This document shows positions 25,760-37,569 of a DNA stretch of 64,000 bases, piece by piece. The stretch comes from Polytrichum commune (taxonomy: Eukaryota; Streptophyta; Polytrichopsida; Polytrichales; Polytrichaceae): the NCBI GenBank assembly GCA_950295325.1, contig OX485803.1, positions 71,627,554 to 71,691,553 on the forward strand, in the 5' to 3' direction. Position numbers and translations under genes: made by a program. Numbering within the stretch: the first letter of the stretch is position 1; each line of letters opens with the position of its first letter. The notes beneath the pieces were generated by a model. It was not told the DNA's origin and ran no database searches. It was given only the letters and a program-made list of their open reading frames with translations.

Positions 25760-27312
25760 TTCGTTGGATCTGTAGAGAGAATGTTAGATGAAGTAGGTTT
25801 TAGAGCTCACGTGTGTCGTGGCAGATTTTACTTGGATATATCACCTGTTCAAGCGCTCAATGCTGAATCTATGTGATTAGTATTTGCGGGACATTTGCAA
25901 AAGCGTGTGGCGGTTCAATGCGGGATCACTCAATGCTGTAAACACACAATGTAATATACCACAGGGTTGAGGCAGTTCAATTCATTAGTGCAAGTAATTT
26001 AATTGGAGTGATTTCCTCGAGCATCTGCTTAAAGGACGTATCTGCTCACAACTCAGTGAATGCACATAGTAGCGGAGCTAACGTAGACATAATTAATTCG
26101 CCAGAGTGGATATTTCTTGCGCCACACCGGGGATGGCAGCCAAATTTACCAGAGCCAAGAGATCACAAAAAGAGGTCTGCAATCTACTGTTGGCGACCGA
26201 ATTCAAGAAACTTAATATCTAAAGGAACATGATAGATGGAAAGCATAACAGAGTTCACTTGACAGACATACGACAAGCTGAACTACACTCATATATAGCT
26301 GCAGTAAAAAATATCGCCAGATCTGTATATTTGTATACAAGGTTCGCAGCAATACAAGAAGAGGCGGAATGGAGGGCAAGAAAGAGGAATTTGAATGAGA
26401 TGGAGGGAGATCAAGAAGAAAGGGAAAGGGAAGGGCAGAGAAGGAGCAACCGTTACAAAGGGGAAGGCGACAGTTATGATGCCACCTCATTGTCTTATCC
26501 ATTGTCCAAACTGCCGATCCATATATGTACGCACGAGTCACCATCCCTGCGAGCAGGGTAGACAGCAAAACTGATGTGAATGAACGTCCTCGAGAAGCCG
26601 ATGATATAGCGGGATGATAGTCGAGAACAACGAGATGACTCGAATGGCCTTTCCTAACCGTAGCACAAAACGGAGGCTCGAGCCACCATAACTACGGGCC
26701 CCAACAGCAACAGCAGCACAGTCACTTGGTGCGAAGATTTGAGAACTCTCTCTGCAATTTTCAAGGGAACATAAACTCGCTGAAAAGGCTCGTCAAAGAG
26801 GATCGGACCTGGTTATTTTGTTCTTCGGCTACATTGATTTAAGATTTTCCATGAGCAGTAGTTTGCAGTCGAATTCTTTTTTGTCTAGGGCTCGGTTGAC
26901 CAGAAAGAAGGAACTCCTTTTGTGAGAACGAGGTCCAGAGACAGAGCATTCATATTAACCAAAGGACTGTTCTGTTACTTGGTAGTGTTAAGTTGCAATA
27001 TATGAGTTGTTTAGAAAGATCATCAGCAATGCTTCCTAATGTGTCTTTCCAATCAAATTTGAACCACTTATTGTTACGATGTGGACGATCGCGCTCAATG
27101 TCCGGGTATCTACTTATTACATAGAGAGCATGGCCAAGAAGAACGATTTGCTGACGTTCTTAAACTCACATTTGCCACGAGGACTTGCAAGCAGAACTTG
27201 AACGACTGCATGATTTGATGTTTCCTGGTTGAACATTTTGGCTGAAGGTTTGTGCTCTTCACTTCCCGCTAAACTTGTGTTTGCAGACATATAGTAGATA
27301 CCTTCTCGCCAC

Positions 27313-28257
27313 ATGTTGAACGGGTTCTACGAAGGGAGAAGGAGCGCCATGAATCTCCGTGGATCTTTAGATCCGCAATCGTTTCGTTGGTCACGAAATT
27401 TGCGAGTTCATGAACATAATCAGCAAAAGCTTGAAAAGAGTATGGAATCGAAAAGGAACAGAAGATCGAAAAAGCTCCTCGATGACCAAATGATAAGTCC
27501 GGAGGAAGAAACCTCATCACAAAGTCCTTCGCAGACCGCTTCTCAGACTCCCGTGCAGTCTCCTCAATCACCAAAAGTTAAGAAAGCAGTTCGAGAAGCC
27601 AAGAAACTGCTCAGAATCTTGAATCTTGATCACATGATTTCCGATGTTGATGAAGAAGAGGTAGAGAGAAAATCTGAACCAAAGAGATTGAGTAAAATGA
27701 ATGGGAAGAGAGAGAAGAAGAGAACTGACACGAGGAGAGTAGATTGGTCACCCAATCCACGCGGATCTGACGGCGAAGACTCCGAAAAGGATAGTGACAA
27801 CTCCTCAGTGTGGTCGTCATCCAGAACAATTAGCTGTACCAAAGTACTGCAACAGAAGCTAAACGAAAGAAGGGAAATCAATGCACGAATATCAGGGCAA
27901 CATGTGGTTCGAAAACGAGAAGATACAGATATGGCTGTAGAAATGACGCGAAATAGCAAACCTGTGCCAAGAGATGGTCAAAATGGAAAAGATCCGAACG
28001 GGAAATTTGTCCAGACTAAGGACGTTCCAAACGAGCAAGTGCAATTGGAACTGGAAAGTCTAAGGAACACAGTGGCAGAGATGAAGAAGTATCATGCAAA
28101 AGCCATCCTCGAATTTACAGAGAACCTTGAGCAACATACTCGACAGATTGGACTTCTGCATAAATCAAACTCAAAGTTGTCTCTGAAAGTGGAGACTCTG
28201 GAGAAAGAGATGAGGGTCCTCAGTGCCATGCAGTTTGTTTCCTCATCGTTGCCCTGA
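27313..28257 (+). CDS. Hypothetical coiled-coil protein, 314 aa, intronless
   Basis: I do not recognise the family. The single open frame is long for this AT-rich window and has a coherent protein composition. Residues 1-60 are basic (KRNRRSKK). Residues about 65-90 are a Ser/Gln/Thr/Pro-rich stretch with repeated SQSPSQT-like steps. Residues 90-105 hold a basic amphipathic segment (KKAVREAKKLLRILNL). The middle is charged and Ser-rich, likely disordered. Residues about 241-305 have heptad-like spacing (LELESLRNTVAEM, then LSLKVETLEKEM) typical of a coiled coil. No signal peptide or membrane segment is seen. The start is the first Met of the frame; an in-frame Met at residue 13 is an alternative. 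It runs toward the 3' end of the minus-strand KNOX gene. A nuclear or cytoskeletal scaffold is possible, but that is a guess from composition only. Confidence 0.68.
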   Translation: MLNGFYEGRRSAMNLRGSLDPQSFRWSRNLRVHEHNQQKLEKSMESKRNRRSKKLLDDQMISPEEETSSQSPSQTASQTPVQSPQSPKVKKAVREAKKLLRILNLDHMISDVDEEEVERKSEPKRLSKMNGKREKKRTDTRRVDWSPNPRGSDGEDSEKDSDNSSVWSSSRTISCTKVLQQKLNERREINARISGQHVVRKREDTDMAVEMTRNSKPVPRDGQNGKDPNGKFVQTKDVPNEQVQLELESLRNTVAEMKKYHAKAILEFTENLEQHTRQIGLLHKSNSKLSLKVETLEKEMRVLSAMQFVSSSLP

Positions 28258-29933
28258 CGTCGCTTTTACAACACATCCATGGTTACTTACCAATGTGCTT
28301 GGAGCTCTCTGATATTTCAACCTTTATGTATATTTTAAAGGTTGGAGATGTATATGATGTCTAAATATCTCTCTCCAGACAGGGGTTGCAGATATTCGGA
28401 ATATACTCAGCCGTAAGCTCTTCCGAAATGCCTTGGTGTCGCTATGGTGAGTGGATTTTTTCTTCACTTGAAACAGTGGTTTTCAAGTTGTTTGAAGGTT
28501 GTCCATTCACTCAATGCGCATGTTGAACTGAATATCTCCATCATTACTGAAGAGCTCTTCACAGTCGGATGGTGTCCTTGCCGGACTGCAACCGTCAATT
28601 CTTGCTTCGCCGCTTTTGCATCACCTAGTTCTGCCGTCCTGGTGAAGATGAACTGTATACTGCAGCTGACGCAAGGCACCTATTCCATAAGAGTAAGTCT
28701 ACTATAATGAAAATTATCTCCACCTTGAAATATGCTCTTACACTTCGTAGATAAATTTTCTTACCATGTAGCATTTTTATTTACTAGGAGGCCGGTTCGA
28801 TATACTCGTAGATAAGGCTGGAGGCTAGGGTTTCCTTCAATCTGGAACTGATTGATGTCGAGCCCTGGACTAAACAAGGTCTTCTGGGCAATCTAATCGG
28901 AGATTTACGATCGTACAACTGACAACTTAATTTGCAGTTCGCAGCCGGCGTTCGTTAATAATGGAAAGTTAACGTTCTCTACTTGGAAATAGCTTCATCC
29001 TACTTCTCTCAAACTTTTCAGCTATTATCTGAGTAATTCCGACTCTGTTCGGATGAGCTATTGATGTCAAGTATCTGTCTCAATTTACTGGCAAGTACAG
29101 TAGAGAATGCATTTGACAACCTCCCGTAATTGCTCAATTTTACTCTCTGGCAAATCTGTCACCTGCAGTCCAATATTGTGCCAGAAACAGGAAGGCCGAC
29201 ATAAAAATCAGTCAGTCATAGCTACTTAACCTGGAGATACCCATCACATTATGATCATGCCCCTATCGTCTTTGTTCTCACATACTTTAATTCGTTACCA
29301 ACAGAAAGTGCTCTACTGGAGCATGCACATCCTACGAGTTTCGGCCACTAACACAGTCTGTCTTATCGTTGTCTCAACGTATTTCTGTTTGTCCTGTCTC
29401 GTGACCTAAACATCAGTATGCTTGGAGTGTGCCATACCTATCATCTCACACATATTTATTATACAGACTTCCCTAAAGACCATTCTCTTGCAACATGTGA
29501 AATCCATCTTCGGAGAAACTTAGCATTGAAAGGTCAAACAACTGTGCAGGTTTATGTGGTAAGCGTTATTTCACTTGAGTTGGCAATACGGGATATCAAT
29601 TTGGCAATGCGTTTATCTCCATGCTGGTTTCCTCGACAGACCTTTACGCTCGGCTTGATCTGTTTGGCCATAACGTTTACAAGGTCAGTAGTCCTTACAT
29701 GGCTTGGACTTATAATGGTCAAAATCAACAGAACAAATGATAGGGTTAGAGCTAATTATAAATATATTGAGCATGCATTGTGAAACTAAGTATCTATGCC
29801 ACTGTCAAACATAGATAGTTCCACAGGAAAATCGAATTAGAGGGGAAACAAACACATGTATTATTTTGTGAGGCCATGATAGATGTTTCTGTCCTGTGTT
29901 TATGTCAAACCCTGCATTGATAGCTTTCGTTAC

Positions 29934-31481
29934 CAAGCTTTCTCCGGCAGGCCTGCTGAAATTTACGAGTAGCAAACGACTTCACATCCTTTTCGATGTC
30001 ATCGCAGAATCTCATTGATCTCTGAAAAGATTCTTGCAGGTCATCCTCGTATGTTGTGAGCATGGCATGAAATCTGTTCTGGAAATTTCCATTCGCGAGA
30101 ACAAATCAACCTTTGTATATAATAGAGGAAAAATATCAAGTCTTCTTACAATTGCAATATTATTATGTGCAGGTCAGGTACGAATTTCGATATTCAGAGT
30201 TAGTTATATCCACATCTAATTTTCTATGCACTTCCCAGTGCTTGTTGAAGCATGGCAAGGAGGAACTTACAACGCTTTCATTTGAGATTGGGGAAGGCTG
30301 CCAATCTCGCATCTGTGCCTGCAGGTCTTCCAACTTTGCTTTCATCTCCGGGGACGCACCCACCTACCCCACCTCACTAATGCCACTCTTACATATCACA
30401 CCTTCAGAAAGATATAAAATATCGGACACCACACTGGCCTGGATACAGCAATCGTATTGTCCTCTCACCTGAGTTCAAGTTCAGATCAAACTGTAGACCT
30501 TGCACCCACTCCGGCCGTATTGCACAAGAAGGACCACGACGTTGCAAAATATATTATTTCTAATTTTACTTAGTTCCAATCGCACCCTAAGAAGGTTGTT
30601 AAAAGGTTCGCGTTCCCTTTCGGAGACCAAGAGTATCAAATGCTGATGGATTCGAGGCTTCTCTAAGCTTTTAACGAATCATTACAAGTTGCTTCTCCAT
30701 TATGTGAATACAGCTTTAGAGGCTGCTACATATCCACCCTTGATCTGCTCCAAAACCCTCACTAAACCCTAAGGCGTTTGAACTGGCAAGATGTGTTGTG
30801 CATGACAAATGAAGCAGAAATTGCGTTAATTGGAAACAGAATTCGAGAGCTAGAGCTTTCTTTAACCTTGCGGTGCTTAATGTAGGCATCAACAAGACGA
30901 GGGTAAAACCCGTGGCAAAGGATACTCGCTTTCATGCTATCGAGCCGGGTTGCCGTCACTGGCCTCTGCGCCTTCTCAATAGTCTCTTTATGCGCATCCC
31001 TTAGAATTTCTTTCACAGGCCTTGTTGTGCCCGGTGACTGCGATGGTTGGCAAGTATTGCGAATCGTCAAATTCTCAAGCTTGTTCATTAGCTTTTGGCT
31101 TGAGCTTCTCAGCTGCGTTTGGGCCATATTGTAGAGAGGCCCGAATGAGCTGGGCGACTGAGAACGATCAAATTTCATCCCCTTGCATGAATGTTCCCCT
31201 GCAGCTTTAGGGTTCACTCGATGGAGGGTTTGAGCATAATTCTCATTTTCAAGTTGCTCAAGCTCGCGACCACGCTCTTGCGGGGACGAGGAGGGTGAAG
31301 CCAGGAGCTCCGCCAAGCCTGACAATTCAATGTCCGGTAATGAGTCACACGAGCTTCGCAGCGAATTCTCAGAGAGGCATGGGGATGGTGGCCGTCTCCT
31401 CGCCTGTAGTTGAGGTTGACGGAATCCCCCTTCATTGCTTAATTTCTCTGCAAGATGTGCAGACAGTGGCAACCAGCGCAT
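29934..31481 (-). CDS. KNOX/MEINOX protein lacking a recognisable homeodomain (3' end unresolved)
   Basis: Three exons are supported on the minus strand: 31481-30867, 30363-30271 and 30078-29934. Junctions are GT/AG and phases 0, 0, then 1. The protein is at least 284 residues. Residues 1-180 are Ser/Pro-rich and unrecognised. KNOX1 spans about 181-225, with ILCHGFYPRLVDAYIKHRKV continuing across the first intron into GASPEMKAKLEDLQAQ. KNOX2 spans about 237-284 (NRFHAMLTTYEDDLQESF, then CDDIEKDVKSF). In KNOX proteins these domains mediate dimerisation with BELL-class TALE partners, and an ELK plus homeodomain normally follow. I scanned the plus strand from 29,930 down to 28,260 for the complement of a WF-x-N helix-3 codon pattern and found none. 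A short last exon is possible near 28,675-28,625, where an acceptor is followed by about a dozen codons and a stop. This resembles KNATM-type proteins of angiosperms, but a remote or split homeobox exon is not excluded. Confidence 0.8.
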
Positions 31482-31934
31482 AAATCTTAACTCAAGTATC
31501 TGTCAAGTCAAATCATCAATTACAGAGCCAAAACGTTTTCGAATTCCCAATTCTCTCACAAGGTTTGCATACAATCATAATTACGAATAAAATTCTCACT
31601 CGTCAAGAACCAGACAAGCTGATCATCTGTAACGTATCCGGGAAATACCTAAATCCCTTCACTGTTCTTTGCAAGCTCTACCGAGCTATTATTAACGCAT
31701 TTGTTCCCTTATCAGCATTGAAGGTCTTCACAACTCCACATTTTCGAGCTCATTTCAGTTCCAAATGTGGCCTGCTAGATTCAGATTCTTCAAAGCCCCT
31801 AAGAACATTGTTTGATTCTTCGATGTCATTCGCTGCATCTGTTTGCTTAGATTCAGACATCTAGATTTGCTAGAGTTCAACTTAGGTCTAATTATATAAA
31901 TAGACTATTTGATTACATTTTTCAACATGTGATA

Positions 31935-32007
31935 GCCGTCCTAGCTCAGTTGGTAGAGCGCGAGGCTCTTAACCTCGTGGTCCAGGGTTCGAGCCCCTGG
32001 GGTGGCG
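31935..32007 (+). tRNA. tRNA-Lys (anticodon CUU)
   Basis: All cloverleaf parts are visible. The 7-bp acceptor stem GCCGTCC pairs with GGGTGGC (two G-T wobbles). The D arm is GCTC-AGTTGGTA-GAGC. The anticodon arm CGAGG-CTCTTAA-CCTCG places CTT at positions 34-36. The T arm is CAGGG-TTCGAGC-CCCTG, and the discriminator base is G. The A box and B box promoter elements are intact. There is no intron and no encoded CCA, as expected for a eukaryotic nuclear tRNA. It lies between the KNOX gene and the Cys-rich gene. A TTTT run about 35 bases downstream may serve as the Pol III terminator. Confidence 0.95.
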
Positions 32008-32052
32008 GCGAAGAGTGCGTTTGCGATCCACTTTCACATCTAGCTTTTGTAT

Positions 32053-32191
32053 GATCCTAGATCAAAATTTAGGTTCTGACACTTGGGTTACTCATAGTCC
32101 AATGACAGCATCAACTGCTTCTTTCTTTAATAAGATCCTAGATCACAATTAGGGTTCTTACACTTGGCTCACTCATAGTCCAATGCCAGCT
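32053..32191 (+). repeat. Two-copy direct repeat, ~81-bp period
   Basis: GATCCTAGATCAAAATTTAG at 32053 recurs as GATCCTAGATCACAATTAGG at 32134, each followed by CTCATAGTCCAATG-type sequence. It lies between the tRNA-Lys and the proposed terminal exon of the Cys-rich gene, and the second unit overlaps that exon. Confidence 0.7.
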
Positions 32192-33056
32192 TCGAACAGC
32201 ATCAATTGCGAGTTGCGCCACCTCTGAATATTTTGAACTGTTGCCATAGCTAACCAGGCTTGGAAAACCTCAAAGCAAAACTTTCGTAGCACGATAATTT
32301 TGCAAATACCGTGATCGAATTGAATATCTAAGCAGATTCTTGTGGTAATCCAAGTGGTGAGAGATGCGGAGTAATAAGAGAATATCGATGTGAATATTAC
32401 TTACTCGGTAGAGCTGACAGAAGGCCTCTCGAGGATCCCAAGCACTCCTGACTTTTGCTGCTGCAGCAATCTGCGCAGTGCTTTAGCTTCTTGGTACACC
32501 CTTTCCCGCCTCCAGCACAGCCGTATCCACAGTTAAATTCTTCACGTAGATAGTCACAGGCGCCACTTACTTCAGATCCAGATGTGCAATCCTTGAACGG
32601 CGAAGCTGTTTGGTAATCGCTGCAGGCGCATCGAGGTTCCTTTGGTTCATCTCCTACATGTGCCCCCTCGTGGCTTGATTCCTTCCGCATGCACTCTGTC
32701 TCCGCTTTTTGTTCCGCTCCTGCTTGTGCCCGTTCGTGGCTTGGATCTTTCCGCATGCACTTCGTCTTCGGCGGCACTGGGGTAAAGTGACCATCGTGGC
32801 GGATGAAGTCTCGTTTCCGTTTTCTCTGGCGTAAGCCCCCGAGTGTATGAATAGACCTCGCACCCTCCCTCTGCCAAAGTCGCTCGAAAAATAATTCATC
32901 TCGAGCACACCGTGTGCTGCTGCAGAGGTATTTGGACCTTACAGGCCTGCTCCTCTCCCATCTGCGCTTCTGGACCCAGTCGCGAAGGCCTTCGGTATAC
33001 GAAGCAGGTTGCTGTAATTGCAGATTCGGATCAAAGACTTGTTGAATCACGACCAT
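32138..33056 (-). CDS. Cys-rich protein of unknown function, two exons, ~260 aa
   Basis: Exon 1 runs 33056-32405 and ends at a consensus GTAAGT donor in phase 1. A plausible exon 2 (32268-32138) restores the frame and adds 42 residues before TAG. Without splicing the frame stops two codons later. Residues 1-75 contain a basic, Trp-containing region (GLRDWVQKRRWERSRP) and a KRKRDF cluster that may be a nuclear signal. Two imperfect tandem units, CMRKDPSHERAQAG and CMRKESSHEGAHVG, follow at about residues 98-137. The C-terminal third has about twelve cysteines (RCACSDY, NCGYGCAGGGKGCTKKL, HCADCC). The spacing loosely recalls AWS/pre-SET or CXC zinc clusters, but no SET domain follows. I do not recognise the family. 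Exon 1 is fairly secure; exon 2 is uncertain because it overlaps a local direct repeat. Confidence 0.55.
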
Positions 33057-34697
33057 CTTTGCTTGGACCAAAGCAAGTGTAAGTTGTATGAGGCTCTAGC
33101 TCAACCGGAAGCTGATGAGTCAGCAGACGGCGGTGTGCCTTAATCTAGTCTGCATAAATAGTAGATTTCCATAGAGAGGGTTTACGTACAATGCTATTGT
33201 ACATTGCTGCTTACCGCACCTCAAATCATTGAAATCGGCCGGTGGTGGTCGACAATGTAGTTGAAAATAAGGCACACTTTGTGTCGGAGTGTCTCCTCTA
33301 CAAGTTACAATATAGGTTTCTTTCCCTATTTCAGAATGTATGACTAGATCATCTCAATTCTTTCTTCCAGTCGGACCAGCAAGTTGATATTAGCCTCTAT
33401 CTCACTGAGCCCACTGCACTCCCTCTCCGTTACTCTAGAGAAATGGAAAGTTTGTCACCATCTTGATGTGCTTTTAGTCCCATAAGCATCCTGGCTTCCC
33501 AAACTTTAAAATCATTTCATTTACTACGCTCGCGAAGTTGCATTGATGCTTCAAATCTAGTCTGGTTATTAATCTTCTAGTTTCGTAGAGTACTCACAGT
33601 CACTCTGACATCATCGGAAGGGGTACAAAGTCAGATAAGAGTTTTTAATTCGTTTGAGTACTACTAGGATTAGAACATTCACGAGTTAGTTGGAGCAAAC
33701 ATAGTGGACTAAGCTTATAATCATTCCAGGAGTAAGTACTGGCAAGTGACGATAAAGACCTTCACCAGTACGAGAGTAATATATATATCCATAGCTGCAA
33801 ACAAAGTTGAAATCGAATTCCAAATGTTCATAGCAGGTTTTGCGCTGAACTTGTTCGGAAAATTCTTCTGGATCTGATAAATAGTTTCTGTGTTATCCAT
33901 AGTGGTGGAAAATGTGCAATGAAGGCACTCGACATCTTCCCCCAATGTCCTCTCCAATGCAAGAACGCACAGAATAGTTCGGTGGACTCAAGAACTCCGC
34001 GAAACGTTCATGGCTCACATCCTTCCGCACGTACGGTGTGCCTCATAGATCTTTTTGAGTTTGTTCCACAGTTACAATCTGTGGGGAGGAGATACTTGCA
34101 GCACCGCGCCATTAAGGAGAGGACGCTACGTGCCTGTTGGCGACGCCGAAGCAACGCCACGGTGTCTCGCCATAGCCTGGCGACTGCTGCGACACTCTCG
34201 CGATCCCAAACAGCCCGCCCCCCTTCAGATCCAGCGGCCTCGCTGGACCGTCCGATCGAGTCAATGGGCCAGATCCTTCCTCCTAACCAAAGCCCTTCGC
34301 TTGGGGAACCTCTATTGGCTTTGCCGCAGAATAGGGTATAAGGGACGTGGGTGTTACATTTTTCATGTTCTCCAACTTCTCCCCATTAGATTTACACAAC
34401 AAAACTAGTGTTGCATTAGCAAGTCCTTGATGGAACATCTTCAAACTTTGGACCTCCCTTGATTTAATGATGGTTATCGGAAGTGCGTGTTTGTTGATTT
34501 CTTATAATTGAGTGTACAGTAGCTATTCATATTTGAAATGTAGTCCAATTCTTTTTTTTGAAACATGCATTATTGTTATGATGTTTGCTCTGCGATCCTC
34601 ACCGAACCAAATACCAGTCAAATCTAGGAGTCCGATTAAGAAAACTAGCCACTTAAGACCCATCTACCTTATGGACCATAACTTATCATATGGTTAT
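33057..34697. other. Mostly gene-free, with a GC-rich patch at 34.07-34.34 kb
   Basis: The 270-bp GC-rich patch is open in two plus-strand frames (one with RGRYVPVGDAEATP, the other with ERTLRACWRRRSN). Two overlapping open frames suggest composition rather than coding. It may be a promoter island or an old repeat fragment. Confidence 0.4.
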
Positions 34698-35038
34698 GTG
34701 GTCACTCCAAGCGCAGATTTACACACAGACCAAGAGCCGTGACTACGAAAATCTAAGGGCCCTTGAAAATCGTTCATAGGTTGAACCTTGGGAAATACAT
34801 ATCCAATTTTGTAGTCGATGGGCCCTCGAGCTTAGTGTAAAGAGAAGGTGGACTATGTTGAAGGACCACAACATATGTTTAGGTACGTGCAGTTTTTTTC
34901 ATTCATTTGAATTTCTTTGGTCCCTCACTCCTTCAAGATCTAGTGTAAATCGAACTTGGAGTGTCTCCAGCTTCTTGACCAATCACATAATTTTTATAAC
35001 ACATGTCAAGGACCCTCAAAGTCTAGTGTAAAGTGGCC
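34698..35038 (+). mobile_element. Diverged, shorter family A-like MITE
   Basis: The segment begins near GTGGTCACTCC and ACACACAGACCAAGAGCCGTG. It contains a family A-like AGTGTAAATCGAACTTGGA and ends AGTGTAAAGTGGCCAT. It is about 340 bp with a degenerate left end, so it is a deleted, older relative rather than a full copy. Confidence 0.5.
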
Positions 35039-37067
35039 ATACTAGTTTTTTTTACACATGTGACCAAGGGCCTTGAGAAAAAATTGATTATAAATTCTTG
35101 TGGCACTAGTCAACAATTCAAAGCCATGACTGAGAGAAATCCACCTCATGTTTTAAAGCCTTCTCACGGGGCATAGTGTAATGGGGATTTAGACTGGGAT
35201 GGAGTGTTTTATGGAAATTTAAAGCATGTCGCCCACAAAAAACAATCAATGGATAATATTATTACTACAAACAAATGGACTAAAAACAATTCTATTTCAT
35301 TTTTGCATGTCAAAGGTTATCTTTTTATCCTACTAAGACAATATATTTATGTTGTGTTACCATAATCTTGATCATCACCAACCATTATTCATTTTAGACA
35401 TGTAGGATTCCATGTCACTTTCTCATCAATTATTTGACATTATCGATCTTAATTATGGGAACCTTGTGTGAATTGAAGTGGGATTGTACCAATGAGGGAA
35501 TTTTCTAAGAACAGTGGTCATAGTCCGTAGTGACTATTGTAAACATGCCCTAAATTTAATAGTCACATGATGTATAGCAAGGCTTTTAGTTAACCGGTAA
35601 AAGATCAAGGGCTCAATGTATGGCTGGATAAGCACATAATTTCTATGAGCATCACGAAGTCTAAGATTGTTCTTAATTTATTGAGTTTAAACTTAAGTTA
35701 TATATATTTCTCAATATGCCATGGTGATATGTATGTATTGATTGAAATACAAAGTCTGCATTTGCATCCGAGAACACCCATGCAATGTATTTTAAACCAA
35801 ATGTTCTTTAACTTTAAGGTATTTAATTGATTTTAAAAGTGTGCTAGAAGAACGAGTTAATCTTAGCTAAGGTTACTTTTGATGCTATTGAGTAAAACAA
35901 GTACGTAACTTTAATACATTTTTTATACATATGGAGGCCTAGATTGGTGTTCTTATGAATAGAAACTCATGGCTTAACAATGGACTCCAAACACACACAT
36001 GATACGATTAGATTGAACTAAATGCACATAATATAAAACACAATTCTAGGTTTAGTAATTAAATTAACACAATTGGGAGGACCTATGTGATCACTTAATA
36101 CCTAACTTTCCGAGAGGCCCTTTTTTGGCTTATGGATGACTCTTGAAGGCAAACTCATCCCAAAGGAAGGTGTGAGGTAGGTCAAAAAGGTATCCTTGTG
36201 TTCCTCGTGAAATTTCTTGGTGACACTAATCCCATTCCAATATGAAAAGATGGTTGTTCACAAGAAAAATGTAAAGTCAATAATGAACTAAGGATTCCCT
36301 TTGTTAATACATTATTATATATCTAGTAACTTCATATTATTTTGATTTAAAATTTTCAATTTTCCATGGACTCTTTTTCTTACCTCAAAGCGTATATCTA
36401 TTCTTAAATATAATCTTGAAAGTCTGGACTATAACTTTGTTGCATATATTTATCATAATTTCTCAAATTTTAATGATTATAAATATATTATTAAAATTTA
36501 CTAAAATATTATTATTGGTACTCATATAAATGTGATCTTAAAATCATTAGCAACTACTTTTTTTTTAAGTATAGTGAAAATTGAACCCTAGAAATCTTAC
36601 CTTTTAGATGATCTAATCCAACCACCGTACGCGCCATGAAGTCAAGGTGTAAATAGAAGAGACTTTACTTTGATCTCTTGTAACTTTCTTGTCTCATCTT
36701 CATTTTTAAATCCCCCCCTCAAAAATCCAACTTTCCCTATAAATCAATCACCGATTCACCTTCTCCAAGTTAAAATAAAATGCACTTTGTGTCATTTAGT
36801 TATTTTTGACCAACACTCCGGAGATTTCCCTTAGTTGGAAAAGTGTCCCTTCCAAAAATGTCGACCCTACCCTTGAGTATAAATTCCTATTATACAAAAT
36901 TTGGATATATACACTAATATTGTCATATGGTTTTTTATGTCATCATGGTAACTTTTCTAGCAACCCTTTTTATGAATAAGTTCACAAGTACTGTCCTCCC
37001 AACTTACTTTTGATTCATGCAAATCTCTATTTCTATGACATTTTTTGGGGATGCGTCATGTGACTGA
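35039..37067. other. Gene-free AT-rich stretch
   Basis: Very AT-rich around 36.3-36.55 kb. No supported genes or clear TIR elements. Confidence 0.5.
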
Positions 37068-37569
37068 GGGCCACTTCACACACGACCCAAAAGCCGTGAC
37101 CATGAAATTGTGAGAGCCCAAAAGAAAGTGTCCAAAGGCCGTCCCAACACACCTCCAAAATCATGTAGTGTGGTCACAAACCCTCAAGTGTAGTGTGAAG
37201 CCATATGTGACCAGATTCTCAACCAAATGCTATTTCAATGAATTTTTATTCATGCGGGTCCTCACACATGATAAAATAGAATAAATCAACGGTTGTGAGC
37301 ATTTGGAGTGCCATGGTCTCCTGGTTTTGTGTTAGGCCTACCTCCAAGAGGTGGTTTTTGAAGATAGTCCAAGTGAGCATGAAATATGATCCATTGGATG
37401 CCATGTAGGAATCTATGTGGACTTTACATCCATCTTGCATTATTCACATACTCTATTGGTCCCTCAAGCATAGTGTGAAGTGAACTTGGATTGGCTCCAC
37501 CTTTTCCACCAATGAGGGTGCTTGAAGTACAAAGGTCACGGGCTCTCAGTCTCGTGTGTGAAGTGGCCC
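37068..37569 (+). mobile_element. Family A MITE copy 3, full length (502 bp)
   Basis: The perfect terminal match GGGCCACTTCACACACGA is mirrored by TCTCGTGTGTGAAGTGGCCC at the other end, flanked by TGA and TAA. It is the cleanest full-length copy in this orientation. The interior carries further inverted CTTCACAC motifs. Confidence 0.88.

Noticed and set aside
26229-26561. 110-codon plus-strand frame as an upstream exon of the coiled-coil gene
   Set aside because: It ends in a stop, no good donor joins it to 27.3 kb, and the purine-rich peptide (EEREREGQRR) reflects a GA-rich tract; it may be complementary to the SWEET 5' leader.
28464-28679. 71-codon minus-strand frame as the missing homeodomain exon of the KNOX gene
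   Set aside because: The peptide has no WF-x-N helix 3 or other homeodomain residues, and its phase does not match the 29934 donor.
29575-29700. Minus-strand frame with VMAKQIKPSVKVCRGN as a KNOX exon
   Set aside because: No acceptor gives the required phase, and the peptide is not ELK or homeodomain-like.
33919-34408. 140- and 117-codon plus-strand frames as genes
   Set aside because: Two overlapping frames in the same GC-rich patch, neither with a domain; Arg/Ser/Pro-rich content follows from GC composition.
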